This document shows positions 1 to 11,769 of a stretch of DNA of 64,000 bases, piece after piece. The position numbers and the translations under genes are program-made. The stretch covers positions 2,794,001 to 2,858,000 of the forward strand of contig JAQFVV010006341.1 in NCBI GenBank assembly GCA_028023455.1. Direction: 5' to 3'. Source of the stretch: Epiperipatus broadwayi. Lineage: Eukaryota > Onychophora > Udeonychophora > Euonychophora > Peripatidae. Positions within the stretch are counted from its first letter, which is position 1. Each line of letters opens with the position of its first letter. The notes under the pieces are model-generated. The model made no database searches. It was not told the DNA's origin and saw nothing but the letters and a program-made list of their open reading frames with translations.

Positions 1-120
1 TTTGTGAGTTCATCAAAATATAATCGTATAGTGCTTCATCAGCTATACGAAGATATAGGAGATAATGCATTTGCTTTATATCGAGTGCAGTCAAGAATGA
101 AGCAAGGAATGGTAAAAAGG
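1..120 (+). CDS. POLRMT: POLRMT exon A (partial, left edge open)
   Basis: The frame is open from base 1 and ends in AGG followed by a strong donor, GTAAGAAATG, at 121, in phase 0. It gives 40 residues, including IGDNAFALYRVQSRMKQGM, which runs straight into exon B (VSQIYSQYLEYY). Together these resemble the region before the catalytic core of mitochondrial RNA polymerase, where a 'gxxxkVrxLYxxYL' stretch precedes a W-containing helix. POLRMT transcribes mtDNA and primes its replication in the matrix. The exon's 5' boundary lies outside the window. The open frame runs on past 120 to a stop near 189, but that part is intron read-through. The match is from memory of the family; a protein search of the joined exons is needed to confirm it. 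Confidence 0.68.
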
Positions 121-386
121 GTAAGAAATGTAGATATAGTTCAGTACAGTAGAACCTGCATTTTATGTTACACTTATTTGAAAGCCTGACTATGCACAAC
201 ATTGTTTACAAAGTTTATGTTTCCTTAAAAAAATCCAGAAAATTGCTGTCATCATCCCATCTTGAATTAGTTTTTTTTCTGTGAAAATTCTGGAATTCAG
301 TCAAGAATTATTATTTGTACTACAAATAGATATTGATTTTTGGTAGTAGAACTTATATATTTTTATTTATTGGATGGAATAAATTA

Positions 387-518
387 TATATCATGTTTAT
401 AATAAAAGTATACATTTTTAAATTATTTTTGATTATATATTGGTTATAATTCTATATCATGTTTATAATAGAAGTATACATTTTTAAATTATTTTTGATT
501 ATATATTGGTTATTGGCA
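387..518. repeat. 66-bp tandem duplication
   Basis: The unit starting TATATCATGTTTATAATA at 387 recurs at 453 with about one substitution (AAAAGTATAC versus AGAAGTATAC). There are two copies, and the near identity suggests a recent local duplication. Confidence 0.85.
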
Positions 519-589
519 ATCTTATAAACCTCTGTTTTATTTATCAGATATGTAATTGACATATACATTGAATTGTTATATATATATAT

Positions 590-711
590 AACAATAAAAA
601 TAATGGTAATTAACTATTATATACAGTCTTTCAATCTGCAGAAGTATTTTTGCAGATTGAAAGACTATATATAATAGTTAATCACTGTTATATTTATTAT
701 TTTTATTGTTA
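590..711. mobile_element. Palindromic MITE-like hairpin
   Basis: The left arm, 590-640 (starting AACAATAAAAATAATGG), is the inverted complement of 650-711, around a loop of about 9 bases at 641-649. The best-matched inner part is CAGTCTTTCAATCTGCA and its complement. It is flanked on the left by a TA run. The shape is typical of a small non-autonomous DNA transposon, but no superfamily can be named. Confidence 0.7.
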
Positions 712-2785
712 TTACAGTAGTTTTTAATTACTGGTCATTTTTATTTGTTATATATATATATATATTGTAACCTCTTCACTCTACACCTATATCGCTTTAT
801 GCACAAATAAATACCCAGGCACCAATTCTATAAATGATAGAATAAATTTATAATCTAGATTGCATCTATACTTATTGATAAGACTCTTATTGAATTATTA
901 ATTTACAGCTTAGCTCAGTTGGGGGTTATAGGGTATCGTAGTTATCTAGAATGCAAATGGGATGAGAGTAGCATTTATAGGTAACAATTATATAGTGTTT
1001 ATTTAATTATATTATAAGCATTTACTAAGTTATCAAAAGGAAGCAATTTATGGATTAACTTAAATCATGATATATTCAATTCTCTCATCATCCAAGTACA
1101 TGCTAGACCAATCATGCCACTCATCTAATATGTTTGGGGATCACTGCAATAATAATCAATCTACTGGCATTCAATTTAGATTGAACAGCTATATCAATGT
1201 TTATTAAATGGTGAACTAATCTCAGGGCTCTGCTATAGGAACAACAAGTCAATCCTAATCTAATATGACTATTAATCAATGAGGACTATTGTGAAATTGA
1301 CATCTATTACAACAAAATAATGAATAGACAATGATAAGGATCGGGTACATTTTTATCTCACATCACTATCTATTTTAAACAAGGTAAAATTATATCTTGG
1401 CATTATACAAGGTTTGGATCTATTAATTCTGTATTGAAATAGATTGCATATACCATGAAATTGATAAATATTATAATTATATTGTGTTGAGCATATGTGT
1501 GTGTGGAAATGGTCAATCGAACGTATATGTTAAAATAATTAAGAGGGAATCTTACTTCAACAAAATATTTATTATAATACACTTTCTTTTATGACACATT
1601 GATGATGATTTAACAATAATTTACATTAAACACAGGTTTGATTAAATAACATTAAATTATATAATTTTGTACACTCAATATTTGAAGACGCTTCCTCCTA
1701 TTTATTATCTTAATTACATGTATCACTCTATTTGCTCATTTACCAATAATAAACAATAAAAAATTATACATTTACATTCCAGTGTTAATACATCTATTCT
1801 CACTTGTGCTTGTAATAAGCTAAGACAAACAGTACCAGAGAATCAACTGATGCTATAAAATTATTTCTGAATATCTGTAGGTTAATATTTGCTATATAAA
1901 TCTAAGTGACAGTTTTATTAATTTTTGCATTAGATAAAGTAAAATTTCCTAATTTAATACTATATTCATACCGGAGGATGAATTGCTAATAATGATAATA
2001 AATGAAATAGTGATAATATGGGTGATATGATTTGACAAATTTTTTATAACTAGTAACTCTAATGATGGTCTTCCTCAATATCTCTATGTTTACCATATTT
2101 CCGAATGTGTGTGCCTTTATAAAATTACAACCCAACGCATTTATAAATTATAATTTCTATCAGTTTACTTGCGGAACAAATAAACCTCACAATACGGATG
2201 GTGCAATAAGTCAAGCATTAAATTATTAGTTCTATTTCAAGTGTCTTACAGAAATCCATAAAAATATTTATCTGATATAACTAACATATATTGTCTGATG
2301 GTAACTATGCTGGAATGAGGAGGGAGAGGAAAATAATAATAAATATTCACATATACGTGTGTGGGGGTTAAAAAAAACAAACTCCAAAACATCAAACTTA
2401 ATTCATCAATATAATATCTACTAACTTTTAGAAGCCAAAGGTTGCGGTACTCAGCCGACTTATCATCAATAAATGGGGCCTTTGCCACTTCATTTAGGAA
2501 ATACAAATATCTCAGCATATATTATTAAAACAGAAAATCTACTACCACCCACAGCTCAACAAATAAGTAACCAAGGAGAGCATTGCTTAAACCACATAAT
2601 ATAATCATCCCTTCAATCACCTCTTCACCAAAATGTATTCAATGTATTTCATATAAACTATTCTATAAGCAGACAAACTCTCAAAGCTTCTTCCTCCTTT
2701 AACATATGCACCAACCGAAAACGATAGAAAAACAAAAATATAACTTTAGTAAAATAGTTTACGACAGTGCACATACATGCGAATC

Positions 2786-3545
2786 ATCATCATCAACCAT
2801 TATTAATCCACTGCAGGATGAGGTCTCTCCAAGTTTAATCCATCTTCTCTGATCATTACCTTCTTTTCTCCACATCACCCCTGCACACTTTCTTAGTTCA
2901 TCCATCCATCTCATTATGTGGTCTCTTTCTGGATTTTTTACAATCTCTTGGAATCCAGTTTAAAATTTCAATTGTCCATCTATTATCATCTCTTCTAACA
3001 ATATGTCCAGCCCAACTCCACTTCAATCTTTTAATTTTTTTAATGAGTTCAGTAACACCTGTTTGTTCTCTTACCCATACATTGCTCTATTATTCTTTAT
3101 TTTAACTAAAGCATAACAAAATTCTTCTCTTGTTATTCTTGGTTCTTTCTCACCATCCTCCTCAATCATATTTTTATCCTATATATATTTTTGTTATCCA
3201 AAATCTTTTTTTCTTCATAAAAATCTTCAGTATATTCTTTCCATCAGTTACATATTTTATCTGTTCTCAAAAAAGATTCTTCCCTTCTTTATTTTTGTCA
3301 GTGATCATTATTCTTTTTATCCATCATTCTTTTACTATTCTATATTTTATTGTTATTAAGTTTTTAATTATTTTGTATTAGTCACTTATTATTTTTATTT
3401 CAGTCCAGTCTATAATGTTTTGGGCATCCCTGGTTATGCTTTATAGTTGCTATCACTATGTCTTTTTTTATATTAATCCAGCTCATGATATTATCTTCCA
3501 GAGCAGTTTCATCTTTTAATTTGCTATATTCAGATGCTATTTTGG
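2786..3545 (-). pseudogene. RTE-type LINE relic (3' end plus linker piece)
   Basis: Read on the minus strand, about 2960-3060 gives VREQTGVTELIKKIKRLKW followed by SWAGHI and RRDDNRWT, the familiar C-terminal region of endonuclease/reverse transcriptase proteins of RTE-like LINEs (LKW-WAGH-R-DxRW). Around 3440-3545 the minus strand reads LKDETALEDNIMSWINIKKDI, like the linker between endonuclease and RT in the same family. The RT core between them is missing, and stops and frameshifts are frequent, so this is an internally deleted dead copy. The 3' end is close to a GATGATGATG run at about 2785-2795, as RTE tails often are. Confidence 0.72.
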
Positions 3546-4189
3546 ATAATTATATCATCTTTTTTCCTAAATTTAATATACATTTTGTCAAAACAAATAC
3601 ATGATAACCAGAACTTTTAACCAGATTTCACCTAATTTCTTTAACTATGGTTGATTATAGTATCATCGTTCAATCAATCAAATATCTTAAAATTATTAGA
3701 TGCTTTCCATGAATAGTATCTTTTATGCACATCATAAAATATGCTGTATTCAACATTTAAGCTTCTTATTTTTGAATTGAATCTTTCTCAAACCAACTTT
3801 ACTAATATCTTCAATTTTCATTTGTACTCAGTGATATTTTAAAATCATTTATTAAAGTAATAATATCTTTATCATTTGTAAGGTCTTAATAGTTCTTCTA
3901 ATTTTATCTAGATGACCATTGATAGAAAATTAACTTATTTAGACATCATGTTCATCAGAACATATCTTAATTATTAATGTTTTATTCATTTGATATGTAT
4001 TCAGCACCTTATAAATCTATTACCTTTTACAATAAAGATAATTTTTTTTTCTTTTACTTCCATTATAAATTATTCTAAACCCCTCTGATCTAAAATTACT
4101 ATTTCTGCTCACCTAGTCTTATGGGTAATTAAAATATCCATCTCATATTTTATTATTGAATTCTTTATCGCTTTCATTTTACTGGGTTT
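3546..4189. other. Unassigned AT-rich intron sequence
   Basis: No recognisable frame, RNA or repeat was seen. It may include more decayed LINE sequence continuing from the element to its left. Confidence 0.4.
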
Positions 4190-4761
4190 TTAGGTACCCA
4201 TCTTATAGCTAAAGACGCTGTTCTATGGCGCCGTTTTCGCGCTAAAAGTAATAAAAATGCTGTTTCCGCGGCCGACACGTTACAAACCCGCGTTTTCTAT
4301 AATACAACTTTTTTGTTGTGCTACAGAATGCAGGCCGCTATGTCGCGTTGCAGCACAGCATGTATGTTGCATGGAAGCAGATATATTTCCCAAATTCGCA
4401 CAGTTTATAAAACAGTTACGACTTGATGAAAGAATGTGTATTTGAATTGTATGGAAATGTAGTTTTATTTTTTATTTTTTTATAATTTTAAAGGATTAAA
4501 ATGTTCAGATTTTGTAAAGTAATAATTCTAAGACTTTGTAAAACATACTGTATTTAAGTTTTAATTGTGAAAACGTTAACGATCTATGTTTTTAGTGAGT
4601 TGCAATTCGGTAACGCGTCAAGTAACGTAGTATTCGTAACATTCCAAGAGATAAACAATATGGCACAGGAAATCACACGTTGTTAGATTCGGTGATTTGC
4701 CAACAACAGAATATAATGCTGGGTCCTATTTGCAAGCTTTACGGCTTATATATTACTAAAC

Positions 4762-4800
4762 CTAACCCTAAAACTAACCCTAACTCTAAAACTAACAGTA
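4762..4800. repeat. Degenerate telomere-like CCCTAA patch
   Basis: The string reads CCTAACCCTAAAACTAACCC and then CTAACTCTAAAACTAAC. About six CCTAA/ACTAA-like units lie inside the TIR element. It resembles TTAGGG telomeric repeat read in reverse, much diverged, and may simply be low-complexity sequence. Confidence 0.4.
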
Positions 4801-4954
4801 ACAATTGTTACTTTTTATTTTAATTAAAAAATAGTCGTAATATATGTTTATCTGCTAATAAAAAAAAAAAGTAAAATGAAGACTAAGAAAATAAAAAATA
4901 GACTAAGAAATTTTAATTTTTATTACGAATATTATTTTTTAAACAACAACAACA

Positions 4955-5097
4955 AAAAAAGTCGTAACACAAGTAAAAAAATATCCGATAGAAAATTAAT
5001 AAAAAAAAGCCGTAACACAAGTAAAAAAATATATGATAGAAAATTGATAAAAAAAAAGCCGTAACACAAGTAAAAAAATATACGATACAAAATTTAT
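4955..5097. repeat. Three-copy 48-bp tandem repeat
   Basis: GTCGTAACACAAGTAAAAAA at 4961, and its GCCGTAACAC versions at 5009 and 5058, give a period of 48-49 bp. Each unit continues with ATATNCGATAGAAAATT. The array lies inside the 4190-5358 TIR element. Confidence 0.85.
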
Positions 5098-5358
5098 TTT
5101 TCTAATAAAGAAACATAAAAAAGACGTATCAAATAGTAATTTGTTTATTTTATTTTACATTTATTATTGTCATTTAAACTGTATACGTTAATAGAAAATA
5201 ATATTTAAAAAAGACGATTTTGTTTTGTTTTTATTTTCGCATTACAAAAAAGCACAGAAAAATTATTAAAATCAACGGCCCGTGAATGTTCATATTTTAT
5301 AGTTTTAGTGTGAAAACGGCGCCATCCAACGGCATCTTTAGCTATAAGACAAGCACCA

Positions 5359-6689
5359 GTTTTTATAATGTTCTCTCATTCCAAGTGCCCATCACAGATT
5401 ATTATTTTTATTGAAAGAGTTTCACAACTTGATGATTAGCATAGCCTTTCCTTCTATTAGATCTTAATTCGTAATTTTCATGAGCAGTAATCTCAGAATT
5501 AAATTTAATCATTTATTTATGAATACAAACCCTTGGGATATTTTAAGGTTATTAATGTAGTAATTTTATGTTGTTTGTTATATCCTTATTCCATTGGCCC
5601 CAAAGTTCATTCTCCTTTAGAGAAAATGTCTTTTCCCAAAAGTCCATTGTTTATAGGGATCTTTGGACATGTTCTAATCAAACAAAAAAAACAAAACAAG
5701 TTTGACTTAAAAAATGGTTATGACAGATTAGATCATATTTAAGTATTAAAAAGACCAATGAGTAAAAGACCAATGAGTAAAAGTGTCATTTATAATTTTG
5801 AAAAAACAAAACAAAACAAACAACAAACAATTATTTCATAAACATTTAGTGTAGAACTGGAAGGAAACTGTTAGGACTATAATTTCAATTCACTTTTCAC
5901 TGATCTTAAGAATCAATATTTCTAATTTTTTTTAATAGTCTGATTCTTATCATCTAAAAATTTGGCAACACTTTATTTTTTATGTGTTTTTTTAAAATTA
6001 TATGTAAAATTCTATCAATTCCTGAAATTTTTCATTTTTTATGGATTTAATTGCAAGTCTCACCCCTTTTTTAAATATGTTATAATTTTCTTATATATCT
6101 GAAAATTATATCATATATTTATATGATGTAAAAAAGAAAAGTGTGAAATTATCTACATAAATAATTAGAAATATATTTAATGTTGATGTGCTAGGAAATC
6201 ATCAATTACTATTGATAATCATGAGGCTAAACTATGTTCTAGAACCCAATAATAACTATCTACATAAAAGGCTATTATTAGATATCCTTCAAAACTGTCA
6301 ATAGGAATTGATGATTTTCCAGCAATATGAAGGCCAAACATATTTCTATTTATTTACATAGAAATAGTCTCACATTTTATTTTGCTTATATCATAATAAA
6401 TCACACCTGCTAGATTTTATTCCAAGCCCTCATTCATACATCGTACATCTAACATATTGTTGTTAAGCTTTGATTCCAGTGGAATATGTATTATTTTACT
6501 TAACTACAAATGCACAGATATTTTTACATACACTTATATATAGCACAGACTTTTTTCATGTATATAATGTGCATACATAAATTAAAATTATAATATAATC
6601 AGAATTAAAAAAATGATAATGTAGAAATTACTAATAAATTTAGGGAGTTTATAGGCTGTATCCATGTGGGTTTTATGGCATACAACATA
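5359..6689. other. Unassigned AT-rich intron sequence
   Basis: Nothing was recognised beyond short A- and T-rich simple sequence, for example the AAAACAAAAC run at about 5800-5830. The short open frame at 5533-5742 has no family resemblance. Confidence 0.4.
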
Positions 6690-7520
6690 AGAATGTGTGT
6701 GCACAAATATAAAGTTGAAGGTAGAAATCAACACAGTCATATTTTTTTTGTAAATATTTTCTACATTTCACTGGAATAACAACAGTAAAGGATGAAATAA
6801 TTTTGAATTTAAAAAGGTCTAAGTAATATTTTTATTGAATTCTGATTTTGAAATTTAAACACGTTTTATGTTAGAGTAGATTCACTGGTAATTGTAAAAA
6901 TCTACTATCTAGTTTAGAAATCTTTTTTTAAAATAAAGCTTGTAGATCTTATTTGTGATAAAATGTCTACTATCTATTTTAGAAGTCTTTTTTTAAAGTC
7001 AAGCTTATAGATTATACATTGATAAAATTTCAAAATTGCTTTTAAAAGGATTAAAGTGGATTGATAAAGGTAGGAAAGACATTCTTGAGTTATTGAATGT
7101 TTTTTACCCAACCCTAGCTGTAAAAAGTGTTGATAAAAAGATTAAAGTTAGTTGGTTTTCCTAGAGGTATACAGAAGCTACCATGAATAATTAAAGGCAA
7201 GGGATCTTGGATCTGGAGGCTGTTACTAGTTCACAATGGTAGAGTTTGAATTCAGAAGCAAGACCCATTTTCTTGGTCTCCATAACCAACATTGTACTAG
7301 AAAACTTACCTGAAGTCTAACTAATCTTAGACTAAATGGAGCTGATGGATTACCAACATTTACCTGAATATACCTTTCCTGATGATGACTAAGCCAGTCT
7401 CACCAAGACCAGATCATCAAGAGAGTTCATCAGCTTGCTGAAAAATTGGTATATGTATGCTGCTTTATCTATATGCAAAGAACCACAGATAAATGTACCA
7501 TATTTTATTTATATAAAGTG
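6690..7520 (+). repeat. Dispersed ~830-bp repeat, copy 1
   Basis: It is collinear with 44610-45475 in the same orientation. Shared blocks include ATATAAAGTTGAA near the start, TTTTCTACATTT(C)ACTGGAATAA, AATAATTTTGAATTTAAAA, AGTGTTGATAAAAA, GGTTCACTATG-like and GCTTGCTGAAAAATTGGTAT. The last block is followed in both copies by TATGCxxAGAAxCACAGATAA. Inside copy 1, a ~75-bp segment is tandemly doubled (6885-7015, both halves carrying TCTACTATCTA). There is no long ORF, terminal repeat or poly(A). The family is unclassified. Confidence 0.72.
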
Positions 7521-8146
7521 CAACTAGTGAGTTATTTTAAATAATTTTTTTAAAATGATATTTTAAAAGTGCCATATAGAGAGAATATTATTTTAAATCA
7601 TTTATTTAAAAAATGATATTTAAAATCTATAATTTGAAAGTAAAAACTAGTAAATAATTTTTATTTGAATTAAAAATCTAAAAGTAAAAAATTGATTCAT
7701 CTCCAAAAGTATTTTTCAATTGGAAAACAAAGAGATTTGATGGAGTATTTTTTTTAACGATGGTTTTATAATTAATTAAGAGTAATGTTAAAAAAAACTT
7801 TTATGAACTATCAAGGAATTGATATTATTATTCATAAATATTACCAAAATCACACTTTTCTTTATATTATTATTATTATTATTTATTTTTTTCAAAAAAC
7901 TTATTAAAGAATTTAATAACTGAATCTTTTTTTTTATAAACACATGCATGTGTGAATTTTATGTATATTCAATAGGGAATTGATTCTGACACTATATTGT
8001 TAATAAATTATATTATTTTGATAAAATATCATGGTTTAAATGTCAGCATACACATAAAATATATCATTAATTATGTATTATATGATAAGAAATGAATTTC
8101 ATTTATGGCTTTTATGATGATTCAAAGAATTTAATAAATTATTATA

Positions 8147-8640
8147 TTGCATGTCCGTAATGAAATATATATTTTTTATATAAATCTAGTATAAGATATT
8201 TGTATCATTAAAATGTGATAACATAAAATTTCAATCATTTATTATATTTTATATGACAATAGAAATATATTCATCAATTGTACTGCATGTCTGAGTATAA
8301 ATATCAATGTGTGTCAGATAGACATGTATAGGTAAAATTTAATCTTTTATTATTTTATGTCAATTCAGATACCTTCAAAAATTAGTATACTACATGTCTG
8401 TGTGCATCTATCAATGCAAATCATGTAGATACATGTAAATGTTAGTCATTTATTTTATTTTATATGATAATTGAAATATATACATCAATTATACTGCATG
8501 TCTATGTGCACATACTGATGTGTGTCAGATGGACATGTATATGTAAATTTTAATCGTTTATTTTATTTTTACATGATGATTCAAATATGTCTATAAATTA
8601 TACATGTCTGAGTATGGGCATATAGATGTTTTATATTGAG
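8147..8640. repeat. ~106-bp satellite array
   Basis: The anchor CTGCATGTCT and its variants recur at 8147, 8283, 8390, 8494 and 8600, with spacings of 136, 107, 104 and 106. Each unit holds a CATGTCT start, a (G)TCAGATGGACATGTA-like middle and a TTTATTTTATTTTATATGA AT-rich tail. Weaker related sequence extends left to about 8030. Confidence 0.78.
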
Positions 8641-11600
8641 ACATAAGTAAATCAATTTAATAACTTGAATTTTGTTTTATGTTAATCAAAATCAGAAGGC
8701 TTAATTCATATGTCTATAGCTGTATTCTATAGACCTTAATGTTATTTTTTTATTGTTATTAATAAACTTATATTCCATTGTCAAAATTATTCCAGTGACT
8801 TAATTCTAAATAATTTTTAGAATATTATATGTTGCACCATTTCTTGTTTATAATAACAGTTATAAAGCTTATGTTCTCTGAGCTAGATTCATGCATAATG
8901 GTCTATTATACAAAAGGGGTGTATATTAGTGTTTATGAGTATCCAGTTGATGATGATCATCTTCCCGGATTAGCACAGTATATTCTTTAAAGTCCATGCA
9001 CTACATTTTTTTATTTAGTTTAGTCTCTGTTAGACATTATGTTTATCATTGACCTGTATATTAATGATACTAAGTGGCCAGAGCATTGATGATGATCAGC
9101 ATGTTTTTAATATCCCAGAATTATTGTTTTTATTGTTATATATTATGATGGTTTAACACTTAAATTGGTGCATCCAAATTAATGGTTAAATAATTGCCTT
9201 AAGCTGGCAAAGGCTCAATAGTTAGCCTGGTCTACAGTAGACCCCTTTCTAATCCAGTCACAAGATTGACTGTTGATTTGTTATATTGTTGATAATTCAT
9301 AATGATGAATTAGTTATACTTATTTATAATGCTGGTGAACTTATAGTTGATTATGCTTATACTTAAGAAAGCTGTGTTGATCTTTCAGTCATTATATATG
9401 TGCTCATGCTTATTACCTTTATATTTTATATTAAATATTGATAGTTAGTTTTATATTATTTTGAATTGGGGTTGATGATGACTTGCCATCACCCCAGATT
9501 CAACCCCAAAAATGGTGTTACTGTTACAATACATATATATTTAGTATGTGTGTTGATTTATTCAAATTCACTCAAATAATAAAAACTTATTTTACTGTCT
9601 CTTTATTATTATTTTTAAATAAAATGAATAGTGAAATGTTAGAATGTTATTGCAATTACCCACTTTCTGGATGATATCTTTTTTCTTCAATAATTTTTTT
9701 TGGTACTGGTCTAGTCAGCAATCTGCATTCCATTTTTTCCTTAATTGTTTTTTTTAAAAGATTGCTTTGGTGTCATGAAGGAATACTGGGATAACTAATT
9801 GATCAATTGAAAATTCTTTACATTTGGAAAAGGGATTTATTGTAATATAAATTCAAAGTGGTCTTAAAATTTTTTTTATTGATGTCTTTCTTTTGTTGTT
9901 GTGAACTTTTAGATTTATTTGTTTTTTCAATTTCTTCTTTGGTTTTGAGAAAATGGAAGGATGGAAGAGAGGGGGGAAATATGGTCAATTCTAGATTTAT
10001 AATTGATAGATTTGTTTTGGAAATTTTTATTCTTATTATTTATCTTTAAAATTTTAAATTTCTTCTTTATTGTTTGCTTTTTAAAAAGTGAGGAAAAGGG
10101 GGTCATTAGAAGTCTTGTCAATTTTGAGAAAAACAATGATTGTCAGCTACAATGCCGAAGTATAAACAAACTAACAATCCAAATAAAAATAGACTGACTA
10201 GTTTTGAAACAAATTAACAAAAAAGGAGAGCTTAAAATATGAAACTTCTTTCTTATAGATTTGGATTGCCATTGACTGCCCTATAGTTGTTTACTTTTTG
10301 ACTTCACAAAAATCCAAAAATAAAATTCATCGTTTTCTCTTTGGACTAATTTATTGGCAGCATGCATGAACAATGCAAAATCACTCTAAATTCTCACTTG
10401 CCTTTCCTTTCTCCATTTTAAATGACCCAAAGTCTTTAAATGAAGAATGTAAGAAGGTTTATTTTTTTTTAAATTAAAAATTAAACAAAAAAAAAACAAA
10501 ACAATTTAAATGAACACCTCCAAGTCTAATGTTTTCATTTGCTTCTCAAATAATTATCATATTGTATATATAGATTTGTATGAAGTCGATAATCTTTGCT
10601 ACTATTATTGATAACAACTTAAAGCTTGCAGAGATCATGTGTTGATTTACAGATTAAAAAAAAAGTTAGATAATTTCAGATAGGATATGTATTTCAGTTA
10701 TGTCTGCTATAATACTTACAATATTTATATTTCAGTTGCAAATGATGTATTTATCTTGCTTCGTGCTGTCCTATTTGTAAATGTATTCTGAGTTATTATG
10801 CTGTAATATATAAAAACATTTCTGTAGTTTACATGTGCAAATTTTTTTAACCATTTTTGATTTTCTGTCTAATTTGTAAAATTTAATCTGAAATGGCTTA
10901 CTTGTTAAACAGATTGTAAGTTTAATTGCTTTTTGTTTCAACTTTATTACTTTTAATATTTTTCAGTTTTGAAATGGATTTATTTATGTATGCTACAATT
11001 CACTCTGCTTTAGTTGATCAATATCATTACTATAAATAATAAAAGAAATAATCATAATGTGGTTATCTTGATCTTTAGATAATTTCTCTAGATAATATAT
11101 TTATTTTATTATGAATCAATGTAACCTTTTTTGGAATCAAAGAAAGTTCCAAATTTTATCTGATTTCAACCCCAGATTATTGATATGAGAGGGTAAATGC
11201 AGTTAAATATTAACCGAAGAGTATCTCAGAATCATTAGAGTATTGTCATTATATCCTACTGACAGAGGCAAATTTATCAGTTGTTTTTGGATATTTGTGT
11301 GTTGAAATTATTTTGGGGCAGAAGACTCATTGATGCAAGTGATTTACTGAAGAGTAAAAGCTTCTGTATCAATTACTAATTGAAGAAACATACACACATA
11401 AAATTACTTGGTAATCTAGATAATTGAATGGCAATATGATAGAGTTTTATTTTTGACATTTCTTGCATTGCCGAATATAATTATTACATTGCAATGTATA
11501 CATTTTTTTTTCTTTATGTTAAAATCAGCAGTAAAATTTTCATCATGTTTTTTTTTACATTAACCTTTGTAATATTTATTCTGTTATAGATTTAGATTTA

Positions 11601-11649
11601 ATATTTTATCTAATGAGTATGTCACAATAAACTTTTTTATTTTTGTTAG
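8641..11649. other. Intron A, last part, no features recognised
   Basis: AT-rich sequence. The open frames at 9483-9674 and 9858-10197 are low-complexity and opposed by overlapping frames on the other strand. There is no protein-like composition, RNA gene or clear repeat, although small GATGATGATC-type motifs recur at about 8952, 9088 and 9473. Confidence 0.4.
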
Positions 11650-11769
11650 GTCTCTCAAATCTATAGTCAATATTTGGAGTATTATACAAAACCTGAAGTG
11701 TCATCTCAGTATCATCCAGAAGAATATTGGAATATTTTGTGTAAAAGGATAGATAAGAATTATATTCTT
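11650..11769 (+). CDS. POLRMT: POLRMT exon B
   Basis: The acceptor TTTTATTTTTGTTAG ends at 11649 and the donor GTAAGTATTC starts at 11770. The exon is 120 bp, phase 0 at both ends, 40 residues: VSQIYSQYLEYYTKPEVSSQ then YHPEEYWNILCKRIDKNYIL. The V-x2-(I/L)Y-x2-YL pattern and the W-containing helix fit the RPOL_N domain of mitochondrial RNA polymerase, just before the linker to the conserved 'lG' helix. It joins in frame with exons A and C. Composition is less AT-biased than the flanks. The minus-strand frame at 11606-11788 is its shadow. Confidence 0.75.

Larger units (their letters stand above)
121..2785. other. Intron A, first part, AT-rich
   Basis: No protein-like frame was recognised. 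Apart from the tandem duplication at 387-518 and the palindrome at 590-711, the stretch is plain AT-rich sequence with TA microsatellites (575-590, 751-765). A tRNA A-box-like string occurs at about 907-919 but has no matching B box. Confidence 0.5.
4190..5358. mobile_element. Non-autonomous TIR element, about 1.17 kb
   Basis: The left end CTTATAGCTAAAGACGCTGT (4202) continues to GGCGCCGTTTTCGCGCTAAAA. It is matched in inverse orientation by 5302-5348, whose complement starts CTTATAGCTAAAGATGCCGT. The TIR is at least 46 bp. Outside it, a further ~9 bp of each flank still align with only transitions, so the true ends may be near 4190 and 5358. The inside is AT-rich with no transposase frame. 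It holds a telomere-like patch and a 48-bp tandem repeat. No clear target duplication could be fixed, and the superfamily is unknown. The GC-rich TIR stands out from its surroundings. Confidence 0.78.

Noticed and set aside
121-189. Continuation of the first open frame to the stop at 189
   Set aside because: A strong donor at 121 and in-frame continuity with exon B make the rest intron read-through.
905-975. tRNA A-box-like TTAGCTCAGTTGGGG
   Set aside because: No B box or cloverleaf follows within the expected distance; no flanking duplication.
4876-5064. Lys/Asn-rich open frame inside the TIR element
   Set aside because: It is just the 48-bp tandem repeat read in frame.
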